Shown here piece by piece: positions 50,654-58,957 of a DNA stretch of 64,000 nt (position 1 is its first letter; each line of letters begins with the position of its first letter). The notes under the pieces were generated by a model that saw nothing but the letters and a program-made list of their open reading frames with translations, ran no database searches and was not told the DNA's origin. The position numbers and the translations under genes are program-made. This DNA is from UBA826 sp045564655. GTDB lineage: Bacteria > Chloroflexota > Dehalococcoidia > Lucifugimonadales > UBA826. Location: positions 130,332 through 194,331 of the forward strand of contig JBJLGX010000020.1 in assembly GCA_045564655.1 (NCBI GenBank), in the 5' to 3' direction.

Positions 50654-51775
50654 CTAGTTTTGAAATCTACTAATACTAAATTTGTCGATATTTATACTTG
50701 TTTTTTGATTTGTTAGTAGCTCTGATACTATTTTTCCCATTGCTGGGCCTAATAATATGCCTTTTCTGCCTGCCCCTGATGCTAGAATTAGATTAGTATA
50801 TTGTTCAATCTTGTCGATAATTGCTATCCCGTCTTGAGCTAATGGACGCAAACAAGCTGTATGTTGGACTAGTTCTGCATTATCAAGGCCAGGGAACATT
50901 TTCAACATGATACTTATTAAAGTATCTCGTTCACTAGTAGTGGGATTATTGTCGAATCCTATGTCCTCTTCTGTTGTACCTACCCATAATAAATCATCTA
51001 ATTTAGTGCAAGCGTAGTTTCCTTTCCAACCTACTGAATAATTGATTGTTGTTTTGGGGACATTCAATTTTATTATTTGACCTTTTAAGGGTCTAATAGG
51101 GACGTCTATATTTATCCAATTAGAGATATTTTTCATCCAAGGACCCATTGCTAAAACAATGCTAGAACATTCGATAGTTTTTGTTGTTGTATTGATTGAA
51201 GTGATTGTATCGTTTGTAACGCTTATTCCTGTGACTTCACCGTGCTGTATAGTAACTCCCATCTTTTCACATGCCTGCACTAAAGCTAAAACTAATCTGT
51301 AAGGGTCTACATCAGCAACCCCTTCTGTATATGCGGCCCCAATAATTTCAGATGAGATTTCAGGGACAAGTTTTCTGACTTCATCTGAATTAAGCCATTC
51401 AGATGAATAGCCTTTTTGGGTTTTTCTCCATTCTGATTGAACTTTGCATTCAATAGCTTCTTCATCTGAAAATGCTAAATCTATTGCTGGCCTAAATCGG
51501 TGTTGTATATCAATTCCACTGAATTCGGTTAGATGATTTGCAAACTCTGTATGTAAAGACATTCCAAATTTTGCTAATTCAATTTCTGATGAAATATCTT
51601 TATAATGTCCGGCTTCTCCCAAGGGGCTTAATGAACCGTATGCAAATCCGGATGCATGACTACCAAACGAATCCCTTTCGATTAATAGGACCTCTTGATT
51701 TTCTTTTGCTAAAAAGTATGCTGTCGTCAATCCAACTATTCCGCCGCCAACGACACAAATAGGAGCACTACTCAT
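50654..51775 (-). CDS. FAD-dependent amino-acid oxidase/dehydrogenase (DAO family)
   Basis: 373-aa DAO-fold flavoenzyme. FAD-binding VVGGGIVGLTTAYFLA at the N-terminus, AYGSLSPLGEAG near the flavin, GPWMKN and a C-terminal LASGAGRKGILLGPAMGK that completes the FAD site. Similar to glycine oxidase, D-amino-acid dehydrogenase and sarcosine oxidase-like proteins. It lies 8 nt after a class III aminotransferase in the same operon, so both may act on one amine or amino acid. The substrate is inferred. Confidence 0.85.
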   Translation of the reverse strand: MSSAPICVVGGGIVGLTTAYFLAKENQEVLLIERDSFGSHASGFAYGSLSPLGEAGHYKDISSEIELAKFGMSLHTEFANHLTEFSGIDIQHRFRPAIDLAFSDEEAIECKVQSEWRKTQKGYSSEWLNSDEVRKLVPEISSEIIGAAYTEGVADVDPYRLVLALVQACEKMGVTIQHGEVTGISVTNDTITSINTTTKTIECSSIVLAMGPWMKNISNWINIDVPIRPLKGQIIKLNVPKTTINYSVGWKGNYACTKLDDLLWVGTTEEDIGFDNNPTTSERDTLISIMLKMFPGLDNAELVQHTACLRPLAQDGIAIIDKIEQYTNLILASGAGRKGILLGPAMGKIVSELLTNQKTSINIDKFSISRFQN

Positions 51776-51783
51776 TTTTATAT

Positions 51784-53136
51784 CTATATTGTGGCTTCAA
51801 CTTCAGTGATAGCCGAATCCATCTGACTTACAAAATGATCTATTTCGTCTTTGTTTACGCATAGAGGAGGAGATATAGGTATAAAATCAGTAGCTCGTCC
51901 TAATAATCTATGCTTTACCATGCTTTCAGACATTTTTCTTATAACTTTGGGATCTAGCTTTTCTTTAGTTGTTTTGTCTTTTACTAATTCTATTGCAGCC
52001 AGTAATCCTAATCCCCCTCTAACATCTCCTACTATTGGATGTACCATTAAAGTTTGAAGTTGTTCATATAAGTAAGTTCCCATATTTGTTGAGTTCTCAA
52101 GCATATTTTCATTTTCCATTATGTCTAAGTTAGCCATTGCTGCAGCACAAGAAGCAGGGTTCCCTCCAAATGTTATGAGGTGGCTAAATGTTGAAGCTTC
52201 ATCTTTATTGAATGCTGAAGCTATTTTAGGGCTTGCGATAGTGACTCCAATTGGTAAATAGCCACTTGTGAGACCTTTTGCACTTGTAGTGATATCAGGT
52301 TTAATCCCCCAATGTTCAGTAGCAAACATTGTCCCTGTACGACCCCAAGCATTAATTACTTCATCACATATTAGAACGACTCCATATTTATCGCAGATTT
52401 CTCGTATTGTTGGCCAATATTCAGGGTCTGGGATATGGATACCTGCTGACTGAGATATAGGTTCTGCTATAAAGGCAGCCACAGTAGATGGGTCTTCGTG
52501 CAGAATTGCCTTTTCAAGGTCTTCGGCACAATTAAGTGTACCTCTATATGAATCTGGTTGCTCTATATGTATATTCCCAGGCATTAGTGGGCCATAGTTT
52601 TGTAGAGAATTTATTCCACCGCCACCTAAACTCATAGTTGCTAGAGTTGTTCCATGATAAGATTTTCTTCGACTTATCACTTTCCATCTTCGAGATTCCC
52701 CAATATTTTTTTGATAATTTTTTGCCATTTTAAGGGCAGTTTCTACGGCTTCTGACCCTCCACTAGTAAAATAAACCCTAGATTTTTCATCAGGAGATAA
52801 TTTGGCTACTCTGTGTGCTAAATCTATAGTTACGGGTGTTACTGTTCCTCCAGGGGAATAACATATTTCTGTCATTTGAGAATAAACGGCATCTGCTATT
52901 TCTTTTCTTCCGTGTCCTATATTGACTAAGAACATACCGGCTAATGTGTCAAACCATCTGTTTCCTGAAATATCATCGACCCACACATCTTTTGCAGAAG
53001 CAACCATTTGTAATCCCACTTCATTAAACATATCTTTTGTATGTCGTGCGTGAGGCCAAAAATTTTCTATTGCTTTTTGCTTTAGGTCTTCAATCTCTTC
53101 ACCCGATAGGTTTTTATTTGGAATTGTCTGAGTCAT
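51784..53136 (-). CDS. Class III PLP aminotransferase (omega-amino acid:pyruvate type)
   Basis: 450 aa. Marks: AGMFLVNIGHGRKEIADAV, VYFTSGGSEAVETALKMAK, RRKSYHGTTLATM, EPISQSAGIHIP, ICDEVINAWGRTG, PLP lysine in TTSAKGLTSGYLP and FGGNPASCAAAMANL. This pattern fits omega-amino-acid/taurine/beta-alanine-type transaminases. ATG with GGAGG upstream. Second gene of an operon led by the small DUF5679 protein, with the DAO-family oxidase following. Confidence 0.9.
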   Translation of the reverse strand: MTQTIPNKNLSGEEIEDLKQKAIENFWPHARHTKDMFNEVGLQMVASAKDVWVDDISGNRWFDTLAGMFLVNIGHGRKEIADAVYSQMTEICYSPGGTVTPVTIDLAHRVAKLSPDEKSRVYFTSGGSEAVETALKMAKNYQKNIGESRRWKVISRRKSYHGTTLATMSLGGGGINSLQNYGPLMPGNIHIEQPDSYRGTLNCAEDLEKAILHEDPSTVAAFIAEPISQSAGIHIPDPEYWPTIREICDKYGVVLICDEVINAWGRTGTMFATEHWGIKPDITTSAKGLTSGYLPIGVTIASPKIASAFNKDEASTFSHLITFGGNPASCAAAMANLDIMENENMLENSTNMGTYLYEQLQTLMVHPIVGDVRGGLGLLAAIELVKDKTTKEKLDPKVIRKMSESMVKHRLLGRATDFIPISPPLCVNKDEIDHFVSQMDSAITEVEATI

Positions 53137-53170
53137 ATTGAGGCCTCCACGAATGTGTTAATTTATTATC

Positions 53171-53314
53171 TTAAGATGCTTTGCCTATACGAAATACTTT
53201 TGCTCCACATGTCGCACATATTCCTTGAGTTGCAGCCCGACCATTTTTTAAAGTTTTTTCTGTCGGGTTTGTAATTTCTCTAGGGCCTTTACATTTTAGA
53301 CAATATGCTTCCAT
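53171..53314 (-). CDS. DUF5679-type small zinc-ribbon protein
   Basis: 47 aa, below usual ORF cut-offs. It has two CxxC pairs: YCLKCKGPREI at the N-terminus and ICATCGAKVFRIG at the C-terminus, with TLKNGRAATQG between, a pattern I recognise as DUF5679. A good Shine-Dalgarno (AAGGAAG) lies about 8 nt before ATG 53314. Predicted zinc-binding; function unknown. It is first in the minus-strand operon with the class III aminotransferase (34-nt gap). Confidence 0.85.
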   Translation of the reverse strand: MEAYCLKCKGPREITNPTEKTLKNGRAATQGICATCGAKVFRIGKAS

Positions 53315-53368
53315 TATATATGCTTCCTTATCTAATCGCGAATATCTATAAATAATCTGAGTGGAGGC

Positions 53369-53398
53369 ATTATATATAGATTGGGGCTAACTAAACAA
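53369..53398 (-). promoter_or_regulatory. Candidate promoter for the DUF5679-aminotransferase operon
   Basis: On the minus strand TTGTTT (53393-53398), 18-nt spacer, TATAAT (53369-53374). Predicted start near 53362, about 48 nt before the DUF5679 gene. Confidence 0.5.
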
Positions 53399-53433
53399 GT
53401 TTAATTCTAAAAATATAATGAGATTAAGTTGGT

Positions 53434-53469
53434 ATCATATATAAAAAATAATAGTATTTTATATATGAT
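53434..53469. repeat. Perfect 13-bp AT-rich inverted repeat before the epimerase gene
   Basis: ATCATATATAAAA (53434-53446) and TTTTATATATGAT (53457-53469) are exact reverse complements around a 10-nt loop, extended to 14 bp by a flanking T/A pair. It ends five bases before ATG 53475, where no Shine-Dalgarno is visible. It could be an operator or a translation-controlling hairpin. Confidence 0.75.
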
Positions 53470-53474
53470 AAATA

Positions 53475-54245
53475 ATGATTACATATAACAAAATTTTAAT
53501 AACAGGTATTTCGGGTCTCGTAGGGAATATTTTGTATAAAGGGCTACATGAAAAATACTCTGTGACAGGCCTTGATGTTAACCCTTTTTTAGAAACACCT
53601 ACTTTAGTTGCTGACTCGACTAATATTGATATGATCGAGCAAGCATATGATGATGTTGATATTGTTATTGATTTAGCTAGTGTGCCAAGCCAATTTAGCC
53701 CTTGGGACGTTATATATGACAACAATATCCGTTGTACATACAACTCTTTAGAATTAGCACGTTTAAAAGGTGTAAAAAGGTACATATTTGCAAGTTCGAA
53801 TCATGTTACAGGAATGTACGAACTGGATAAACCATATTTGAACATTGTATCTGGGGATTATTCGACTATAAAAACTTATCCTCGCATAACAATAGATATG
53901 CCCATAAGACCTGATGGATATTATGGTATAGGTAAAGCTTTTGGGGAATCTTTAGGGAGGTATTATTCTGAAAAATATAATATGTCAATTATGTGTCTTC
54001 GGATTGGCACTGTAAATCCTGAAAATAAACCCAAGGATATACGTCATTTTGCTACTCTTTTGACTCATTCTGATTTAATTCATTTGGTCGAATCTTGCAT
54101 TAAAGCTTCTGATGATATTAGGTTTGGAATATATTATGGAGTTTCTAATAACAAATGGAGGATTTGGGATATAAGTAATTCACAAGCAGAGATTAGTTAT
54201 GCACCTAAAGACAATGCGGAATTTTATAGGGGTAAAACTTTTTAA
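53475..54245 (+). CDS. NAD-dependent epimerase/dehydratase-family protein, uronate-dehydrogenase-like
   Basis: 256-aa SDR. Rossmann motif ITGISGLVGN, DLASVPSQ, catalytic ASSNHVTG and YYGIGKAFGE (YxxxK), then MCLRIGTV. The combination SSNHVTGMYE with YGxxKxFGE is close to uronate dehydrogenases, which oxidise glucuronate/galacturonate to lactones, so this is the favoured reading. The ATG has no Shine-Dalgarno and sits directly behind a perfect inverted repeat. It ends 1 nt from rpiB. Confidence 0.75.
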   Translation: MITYNKILITGISGLVGNILYKGLHEKYSVTGLDVNPFLETPTLVADSTNIDMIEQAYDDVDIVIDLASVPSQFSPWDVIYDNNIRCTYNSLELARLKGVKRYIFASSNHVTGMYELDKPYLNIVSGDYSTIKTYPRITIDMPIRPDGYYGIGKAFGESLGRYYSEKYNMSIMCLRIGTVNPENKPKDIRHFATLLTHSDLIHLVESCIKASDDIRFGIYYGVSNNKWRIWDISNSQAEISYAPKDNAEFYRGKTF

Positions 54246-54246
54246 T

Positions 54247-54696
54247 TTAGAAATTATTTTCCATATCTAGAACTTTTTCTAATCGTCTTTGGTGACGTTC
54301 TTCGTGAGTATACTTTGCATTAACAAATGTCATTACTAATTCTCTAGCAACTTCACTCCCTATTATTCTGGAACCTAAACAAAGAACATTTAAATCGTCA
54401 TGCTCTACCCCTTGATGAGCAGAATATAAATCATGACACATAGCTGCTCTGACCCCTTTTACTTTATTTGCAGCTACGGATGCTCCTACACCACTTCCGC
54501 AGATCATTATTCCTCTATCGGATTTACCTAGAGAAACACTTTCAGCCATAATTTTCGCATAATCTGGATAGTCGTCTAAAGGATCAAAACTATGCGGGCC
54601 AGCATCTATAACAGTATGCCCTTCATTTTTTAAGATTTCGGATATGATTTGTTTTAATTCAAATCCATTATGGTCGGCAGCAAGAATAATTTTCAT
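54247..54696 (-). CDS. rpiB: Ribose-5-phosphate isomerase B
   Basis: Interconverts ribose 5-phosphate and ribulose 5-phosphate (or a related sugar). 149 aa. Marks: IILAADHNGFELK, DYPDYAK, the catalytic Cys in MICGSGVGASVAANK, and the phosphate-binding RAAMCHDLYSAHQGVEHDDLN. The LacA/RpiB fold is clear. Galactose- or allose-6-phosphate isomerase cannot be excluded. Confidence 0.95.
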   Translation of the reverse strand: MKIILAADHNGFELKQIISEILKNEGHTVIDAGPHSFDPLDDYPDYAKIMAESVSLGKSDRGIMICGSGVGASVAANKVKGVRAAMCHDLYSAHQGVEHDDLNVLCLGSRIIGSEVARELVMTFVNAKYTHEERHQRRLEKVLDMENNF

Positions 54697-54769
54697 TTTT
54701 TTACCTAAGTTATACTTCTGTTAAGTATCTATAATATATTAAATCATAGAATGTGGAGTAAAGTTATAG

Positions 54770-55516
54770 ATGGGAATTATTAAAATTGATGAGAAGATAA
54801 TCTATAAGGGTTCTCTCTATAAATATTTAGATGATTCAGCATCTAAATATAGACATATACAATATCTAACTCCTGATTCTATAAAAGCTACCTCAGTAAT
54901 AGAATTACCCGGACTACTTAATATGGAATTATCTGATATGACTTCAGATATAAAGAATTCTTCTACAGGGCTTGTTTTTTTTGTAAAAGAAAATTCAATT
55001 GATATTTTGATTCCAGCATTTTCTGTTATAGAAGATTTTGTATCTGATTCGTACAGTAACTTTTACCTTAAAAGCATATTTGAAAAACCTCGTTTCATAG
55101 GAATAATACTTTTGAGATTGGGAAGATTCGCCTTGGCTGTTTTAAATAATGAGCAAATAATCGCATCTAAAACAGAGGGTAGATACGTGAAAAACAGGCA
55201 TAAAGCTGGGGGCTCTTCTCAAAGAAGATTTGAACGTAGCCGAGAGCGTCTAGTTCGTGAACTTTATGATAAATCATGTGAGGAAATGGAAAATGTATTT
55301 GGAGAGTATATTGATAGTATGGACCATATATTTTTAGGAGGGGAAAAACATACATTAAACGGATTTAAAAAACGTTGTTCTGTTATAAACAGGCACAATC
55401 ATAAAATAATGAATAGAGTATTAGATATAGATATACCTAATAAAAAGACCTTAGATGTTGTATATAGACAAGTTTACTCAAGTAAATTACTGACATACGA
55501 GATGATTCATAATTAA
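54770..55516 (+). CDS. VLRF1-type peptidyl-tRNA hydrolase (Vms1/eRF1-like)
   Basis: 248 aa. The C-terminal half has the eRF1-domain-2-like signature RYVKNRHKAGGSSQRRFERS (138-157), with the catalytic-type Gln at 151, matching the GxSQ-loop of acVLRF1/Vms1 proteins. These are known to release nascent peptides from stalled 60S/50S subunits in ribosome quality control. The N-terminal ~130 residues are divergent. Neighbours are unrelated metabolic genes. Assignment rests on this motif and the length; activity is inferred. Stop is adjacent to the end of the convergent SDR (0-nt gap). Confidence 0.78.
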   Translation: MGIIKIDEKIIYKGSLYKYLDDSASKYRHIQYLTPDSIKATSVIELPGLLNMELSDMTSDIKNSSTGLVFFVKENSIDILIPAFSVIEDFVSDSYSNFYLKSIFEKPRFIGIILLRLGRFALAVLNNEQIIASKTEGRYVKNRHKAGGSSQRRFERSRERLVRELYDKSCEEMENVFGEYIDSMDHIFLGGEKHTLNGFKKRCSVINRHNHKIMNRVLDIDIPNKKTLDVVYRQVYSSKLLTYEMIHN

Positions 55517-56302
55517 TTATTGAGCTGTGTATCCTCCGTCTATCACTAATGAAGACCCTGTCATAAATGAAGATTCATCGGATGCTAAAAATAATGCTCC
55601 GTTAGCTATTTCTGATGCTTTTCCTATTCGGCCCATAGGATGCAATTCTTTTAGCCATTCATTTCGTTCTGTGTCACTTGTAAGAGCCTTGATTAAATTA
55701 GTTTCGATATATCCCGGGCATATGCAATTCACCCGAATTCCATTTTTAGCTTGGGCAATTCCTAAATTTTTAGTAAACTGGATTACTGCACCTTTTGATG
55801 GAGGATATGCATTAAACCCGGCTTGAACTTGATTTTTTAGTGCCCCGTCTTCCCAACCGTCAGGATATCCAATCATACCCATAATTGAGGCTATATTTAT
55901 TATTGATCCTCCTCCCGAAGAATGAATTAATGGAGCTGAATAATAAGAAACTAGGTATGTCCCTTTTAAATTAACTTCTACAACTCTGTCCCAGATTTTT
56001 TCAGGGTCAGATGTATTAACAGCTGCATGCCTTGGAGCTATCCCTGCACTGTTGACTACTATATGCAGTTCTCCATAATTAGATTCAATATAATTCATTG
56101 TTTCTTTTATTGAATCAGCTTCACTGACATCACATACTGTGTGCTGAACATTAGGCAATTTAGTTTTGGGTGAAGGGATTGTTATATCACAAGCTATTAC
56201 TAAGGCTCCTTCTTCAATAAATCGATCGACACAAGCCTTTCCTATTCCAGAATTTGCTCCTGTTATTAAAGCTGTTTTTCCAGAAAGTCTGCCTGTAGCC
56301 AT
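55517..56302 (-). CDS. SDR-family NAD(P)-dependent oxidoreductase
   Basis: 261-aa classical SDR. ITGANSGIGKACV (cofactor), NSAGIAP, IINIASIMG (catalytic Ser), YPPSK (YxxxK), CICPGYIETNLIK and the C-terminal ASDESSFMTGSSLVIDGGYTAQ. An insertion after the Ser (IGYPDGWEDGALKNQVQAG) is longer than average. The substrate is unknown. AGGAG upstream of ATG. It lies opposite and adjacent to VLRF1, with zero spacing. Confidence 0.88.
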   Translation of the reverse strand: MATGRLSGKTALITGANSGIGKACVDRFIEEGALVIACDITIPSPKTKLPNVQHTVCDVSEADSIKETMNYIESNYGELHIVVNSAGIAPRHAAVNTSDPEKIWDRVVEVNLKGTYLVSYYSAPLIHSSGGGSIINIASIMGMIGYPDGWEDGALKNQVQAGFNAYPPSKGAVIQFTKNLGIAQAKNGIRVNCICPGYIETNLIKALTSDTERNEWLKELHPMGRIGKASEIANGALFLASDESSFMTGSSLVIDGGYTAQ

Positions 56303-56409
56303 TTTATTTACTCCTAAATTGTTATTGTAAGTCGCTCATAGTATCAGTATTTATATTTTAAATAAATGATTGGTATATACTGTACCAAATAGCATGTACA
56401 GGAGGAATT

Positions 56410-56754
56410 ATGTCAGGATTTAATGCTCATGTTTTAGTTTGTGATGTCATTAGGGATGATGGTATTCATTGTGGTAATAAGGGCGGAATAGAGGTGCGAA
56501 AAAAACTGCTTAAGACATTAACTGATAAAGGTCTTAATTCAAATATAAAAGTTACTAGTGTAGGGTGTACAAGTCAGCATAGGTCTTGTGCTGATGATCA
56601 GTGCACTATGATAGTTTATAGTGCACATAAAGAAGGTACTTGGTATAAAGTCAGCCCTGATGATATTGATCTATTTGTTGAAGAACATTTGATTAAAGGT
56701 AACAAAGTAAACCATTTAATTAATCAAGAGATTAAGGTTGACTTAAATTCTTAG
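56410..56754 (+). CDS. Thioredoxin-like [2Fe-2S] ferredoxin-related protein
   Basis: 114 aa, AGGAGGAA just before ATG. The fold is suggested by HVLVCDVIRDDG (Cys 11), CGNKGGIEVRKKLL (Cys 21), SVGCTSQHRSC (Cys 53 and 60), Cys 65, then MIVYSAHKEGTWYKVSPDDIDLFVEEHL, which matches the end of thioredoxin-fold ferredoxins. These usually ligate a cluster with C-x(9-12)-C ... C-x3-C. Here the second pair is C-x6-C with an extra Cys five residues on. Metal or cluster binding is probable but not certain. Confidence 0.7.
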   Translation: MSGFNAHVLVCDVIRDDGIHCGNKGGIEVRKKLLKTLTDKGLNSNIKVTSVGCTSQHRSCADDQCTMIVYSAHKEGTWYKVSPDDIDLFVEEHLIKGNKVNHLINQEIKVDLNS

Positions 56755-57218
56755 TCACTAATTTCTGCAATCAACTCAATTTCTACAGGTATTCCTCCAG
56801 GTAATGCAGTAAGTCCAACTGCTGATCTAGCATGTCTGCCTGTGTCTCCAAATATCTCAACCATGAGGTCTGAACAACCGTTTGCAACAGCAGGATGATC
56901 TGAGAAATCAGGTGTCGAGTTAACCATAGATAAAAGTTTTACTATTTGAACAACTCTGTCTAAATCTCCAAGATATGTTTTTAGTCTAGCTACAATGTTT
57001 ATTCCCGTTGCTCTAGCAGCCTCGTACCCTTCGTCAATTGACATGTTTTCACCAAGTCGTCCAATGTAGCTAGAACCGTCAGATTTAGCTGTTGGAGCTA
57101 ACCCGGATAAATATATTAAGTTTCCTGTCCTTACGACTGGAACATAATTTGCAAGAGGTGTTGCAGGTTCAGGTAACACTATCCCTAATTCTTCAATACG
57201 TTTTTCAAAATTACTCAT
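56751..57218 (-). CDS. RidA (YjgF) family protein
   Basis: 155 aa. The long RidA-subfamily form, with GNLIYLSGLAPT, DLDRVVQIVKLLSMVN and HARSAVGLTALPGGIPVEIELIAEI. The last segment contains the conserved Arg that binds the imine substrate. Members hydrolyse reactive enamine/imine intermediates of amino-acid metabolism. It overlaps the end of the [2Fe-2S]-like gene by four bases. The aminotransferase and oxidase genes a few kb away would be natural sources of such imines. Confidence 0.88.
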   Translation of the reverse strand: MSNFEKRIEELGIVLPEPATPLANYVPVVRTGNLIYLSGLAPTAKSDGSSYIGRLGENMSIDEGYEAARATGINIVARLKTYLGDLDRVVQIVKLLSMVNSTPDFSDHPAVANGCSDLMVEIFGDTGRHARSAVGLTALPGGIPVEIELIAEISD

Positions 57219-57291
57219 AATGTACTCCTAAAATATTGATTGGGTTGCGGTTCGTAATACTATCAGATTCTTTATTTTTTTACATTAAATC

Positions 57292-58356
57292 CTATTTAAT
57301 AGACAAAATGGTTGCTGCATTATTTTCGATTATATTTTGTATTTCTAATTTGGAAAAATCTTTTTTATGCATTCTCGGCACTATTTCATTTAATATGTAT
57401 CCGTATCCATGGCCACCATATTTTAATAATCTATGTTTTGTACATATGTCGTGAGAGACCACTATTTTTTCTCCAAACCCTTCATCGGTCATCGACTTTA
57501 TTATATTCATTCGCATACTGTCATTGGGCATCTCAAAATCAGATAATTGATAAAAAGAGACTTCGGTACCAAACAGATCCCACTCTAAAAAGCATCCTGA
57601 TGATGCGATTTCTGTCAATTTTTTTATATCAAAAGTTATTCTATCTAGGTGACCAATAATTACTCTATGAAGGTCTGCTCCTGATTGTTTGAGTATATCT
57701 AATATTTCTATCGGTGCATTTTCATTACGTCCTGGATGTATCAATATAGAAGCTCCAGTTTCTATTTGAGCTTTCCCTGCACCTTTAAGTACTTTTATTT
57801 CATTTTTTGTTAAGGGCCACGTACATCCTATTTCTCCAATTATTCCTGCTTTGATAGAAGTCTCATCAACCCCTACTTGGATATCTTTTATTATTTGATT
57901 TGCTATTTCATCTTCTGAGAAGTTAGAAGTTTCTTTGGAATGTGAAGCTTCTACGTAATACCCTGCTCCCATTACTATATGAACTCCCGATTTTTCAGAT
58001 ATGTATTTTAAACCTTTTGGGTCTCGTCCAATACCAATGGTTGTAGCGTCTACTATCGTGCCACCACCCGAAGATTTATATTGAGAGGCTTCTTTTATGG
58101 CAACTTCTTTATCTAATAATGTTAAATTATCTAAATTGCTATAAACATATTGCCTGATTAGACCTAAGTTCTCCATAGAGACAGGTTTGGTTGATAATTC
58201 TTTGATTTTGGGGTCATTTTTTATTCTAGAATCAAAATCAAACATTAATTCAAAATCTATTAATAGGTGTTCATGTGTCATAACAGGTCCTAATTCAGAA
58301 GGGTCGATTGTTCCTAGTACTGTTTGGACTTTTCCTCTTTGTGCTATATTACTCAC
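57292..58356 (-). CDS. Phosphotriesterase-family metal-dependent hydrolase (PHP-type)
   Basis: 354-aa amidohydrolase-superfamily TIM barrel. Metal ligands are apparent in MTHEHLL (HxH), Glu in GEIGCTW where true phosphotriesterases have a carboxylated Lys, LIHPGR, IIGHLDR and VVSHDI (Asp). The Glu bridging residue places it with phosphotriesterase homology proteins and lactonase-like members. Substrate unknown. Start GTG. Confidence 0.85.
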   Translation of the reverse strand: MSNIAQRGKVQTVLGTIDPSELGPVMTHEHLLIDFELMFDFDSRIKNDPKIKELSTKPVSMENLGLIRQYVYSNLDNLTLLDKEVAIKEASQYKSSGGGTIVDATTIGIGRDPKGLKYISEKSGVHIVMGAGYYVEASHSKETSNFSEDEIANQIIKDIQVGVDETSIKAGIIGEIGCTWPLTKNEIKVLKGAGKAQIETGASILIHPGRNENAPIEILDILKQSGADLHRVIIGHLDRITFDIKKLTEIASSGCFLEWDLFGTEVSFYQLSDFEMPNDSMRMNIIKSMTDEGFGEKIVVSHDICTKHRLLKYGGHGYGYILNEIVPRMHKKDFSKLEIQNIIENNAATILSIK

Positions 58357-58403
58357 ATATCACCTCAAAATATCATGATAGCTAAATACGATAGAACCCT
58401 AAT

Positions 58404-58440
58404 ATAACACTTTATTTATGAACCTATGCCGTAGTGTTAT
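58404..58440. repeat. Inverted repeat upstream of the Rdx-like gene
   Basis: ATAACACT (58404-58411) and AGTGTTAT (58433-58440) are perfect 8-bp arms around a 21-nt loop; TTATGAAC also occurs twice here. It lies in the 162-nt divergent gap between the phosphotriesterase-like gene and the Rdx gene. Possibly an operator. Confidence 0.4.
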
Positions 58441-58518
58441 GAACTTTAATTAATATGGTAAAGTTGTGGTGTTTCGAGTGACCGGAAATTGTTCACAAAC
58501 TCATTGAAGGAGATAATT

Positions 58519-58791
58519 ATGGCAGATTGGAAAATGGAAGCTGAAATCGAATATTGCGTACCTTGTGGATACGCTAATTTAGCAGCATGGATGACTAGCG
58601 AATTGTTTCAAGCTGCAGGGCCAGCATTAGCAATATCTTTAAAGCCAGGGGCAGCAGGTGCATTTAAAATCACAGTTGACGGTGAAGTTATGTGGGATAA
58701 AAAAGTGCAAGGGAAATCTCCTGACATTATGGAAGCAAAAGATATTAAAGCCAAAGTAGCACAAAAATTAGCATCATTAGCTAAAGTATAA
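58519..58791 (+). CDS. SelT/SelW/SelH-type Rdx family thiol protein (Cys form)
   Basis: 90-aa thioredoxin-like protein. ATG 58519 with GAAGGAG upstream; an upstream GTG at 58489 has no such signal. It begins with the Rdx motif: EIEYCVPCGY (Cys 13 and Cys 16), the position of CxxU in selenoproteins W/T/H, and continues with GAFKITVDGEVMWDKKVQGKSPD. Redox role in the cytoplasm, partner unknown. Followed by an intrinsic terminator. Confidence 0.85.
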   Translation: MADWKMEAEIEYCVPCGYANLAAWMTSELFQAAGPALAISLKPGAAGAFKITVDGEVMWDKKVQGKSPDIMEAKDIKAKVAQKLASLAKV

Positions 58792-58795
58792 AAAC

Positions 58796-58826
58796 AAACC
58801 ACCTTAGATATAACTAAAGGTGGTTT
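58796..58826 (+). terminator. Intrinsic terminator after the Rdx gene
   Basis: Perfect 10-bp stem AAACCACCTT/AAGGTGGTTT (58796-58805/58817-58826), loop of 11 nt. It is symmetrical, so it may act in both directions. The U-run is the GGTTT end of the stem itself. Confidence 0.7.
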
Positions 58827-58957
58827 ATAAAACCTTCGTAATATTTTCTCATCCAACAGGTTGCATTAGATTACAGTTAAAGATACTTCATTTGCTACTA
58901 TTATTATGCTACTCGTTTAAGGGGTTATTAAAAAATATCGTATAAAGGAGATTGAGG

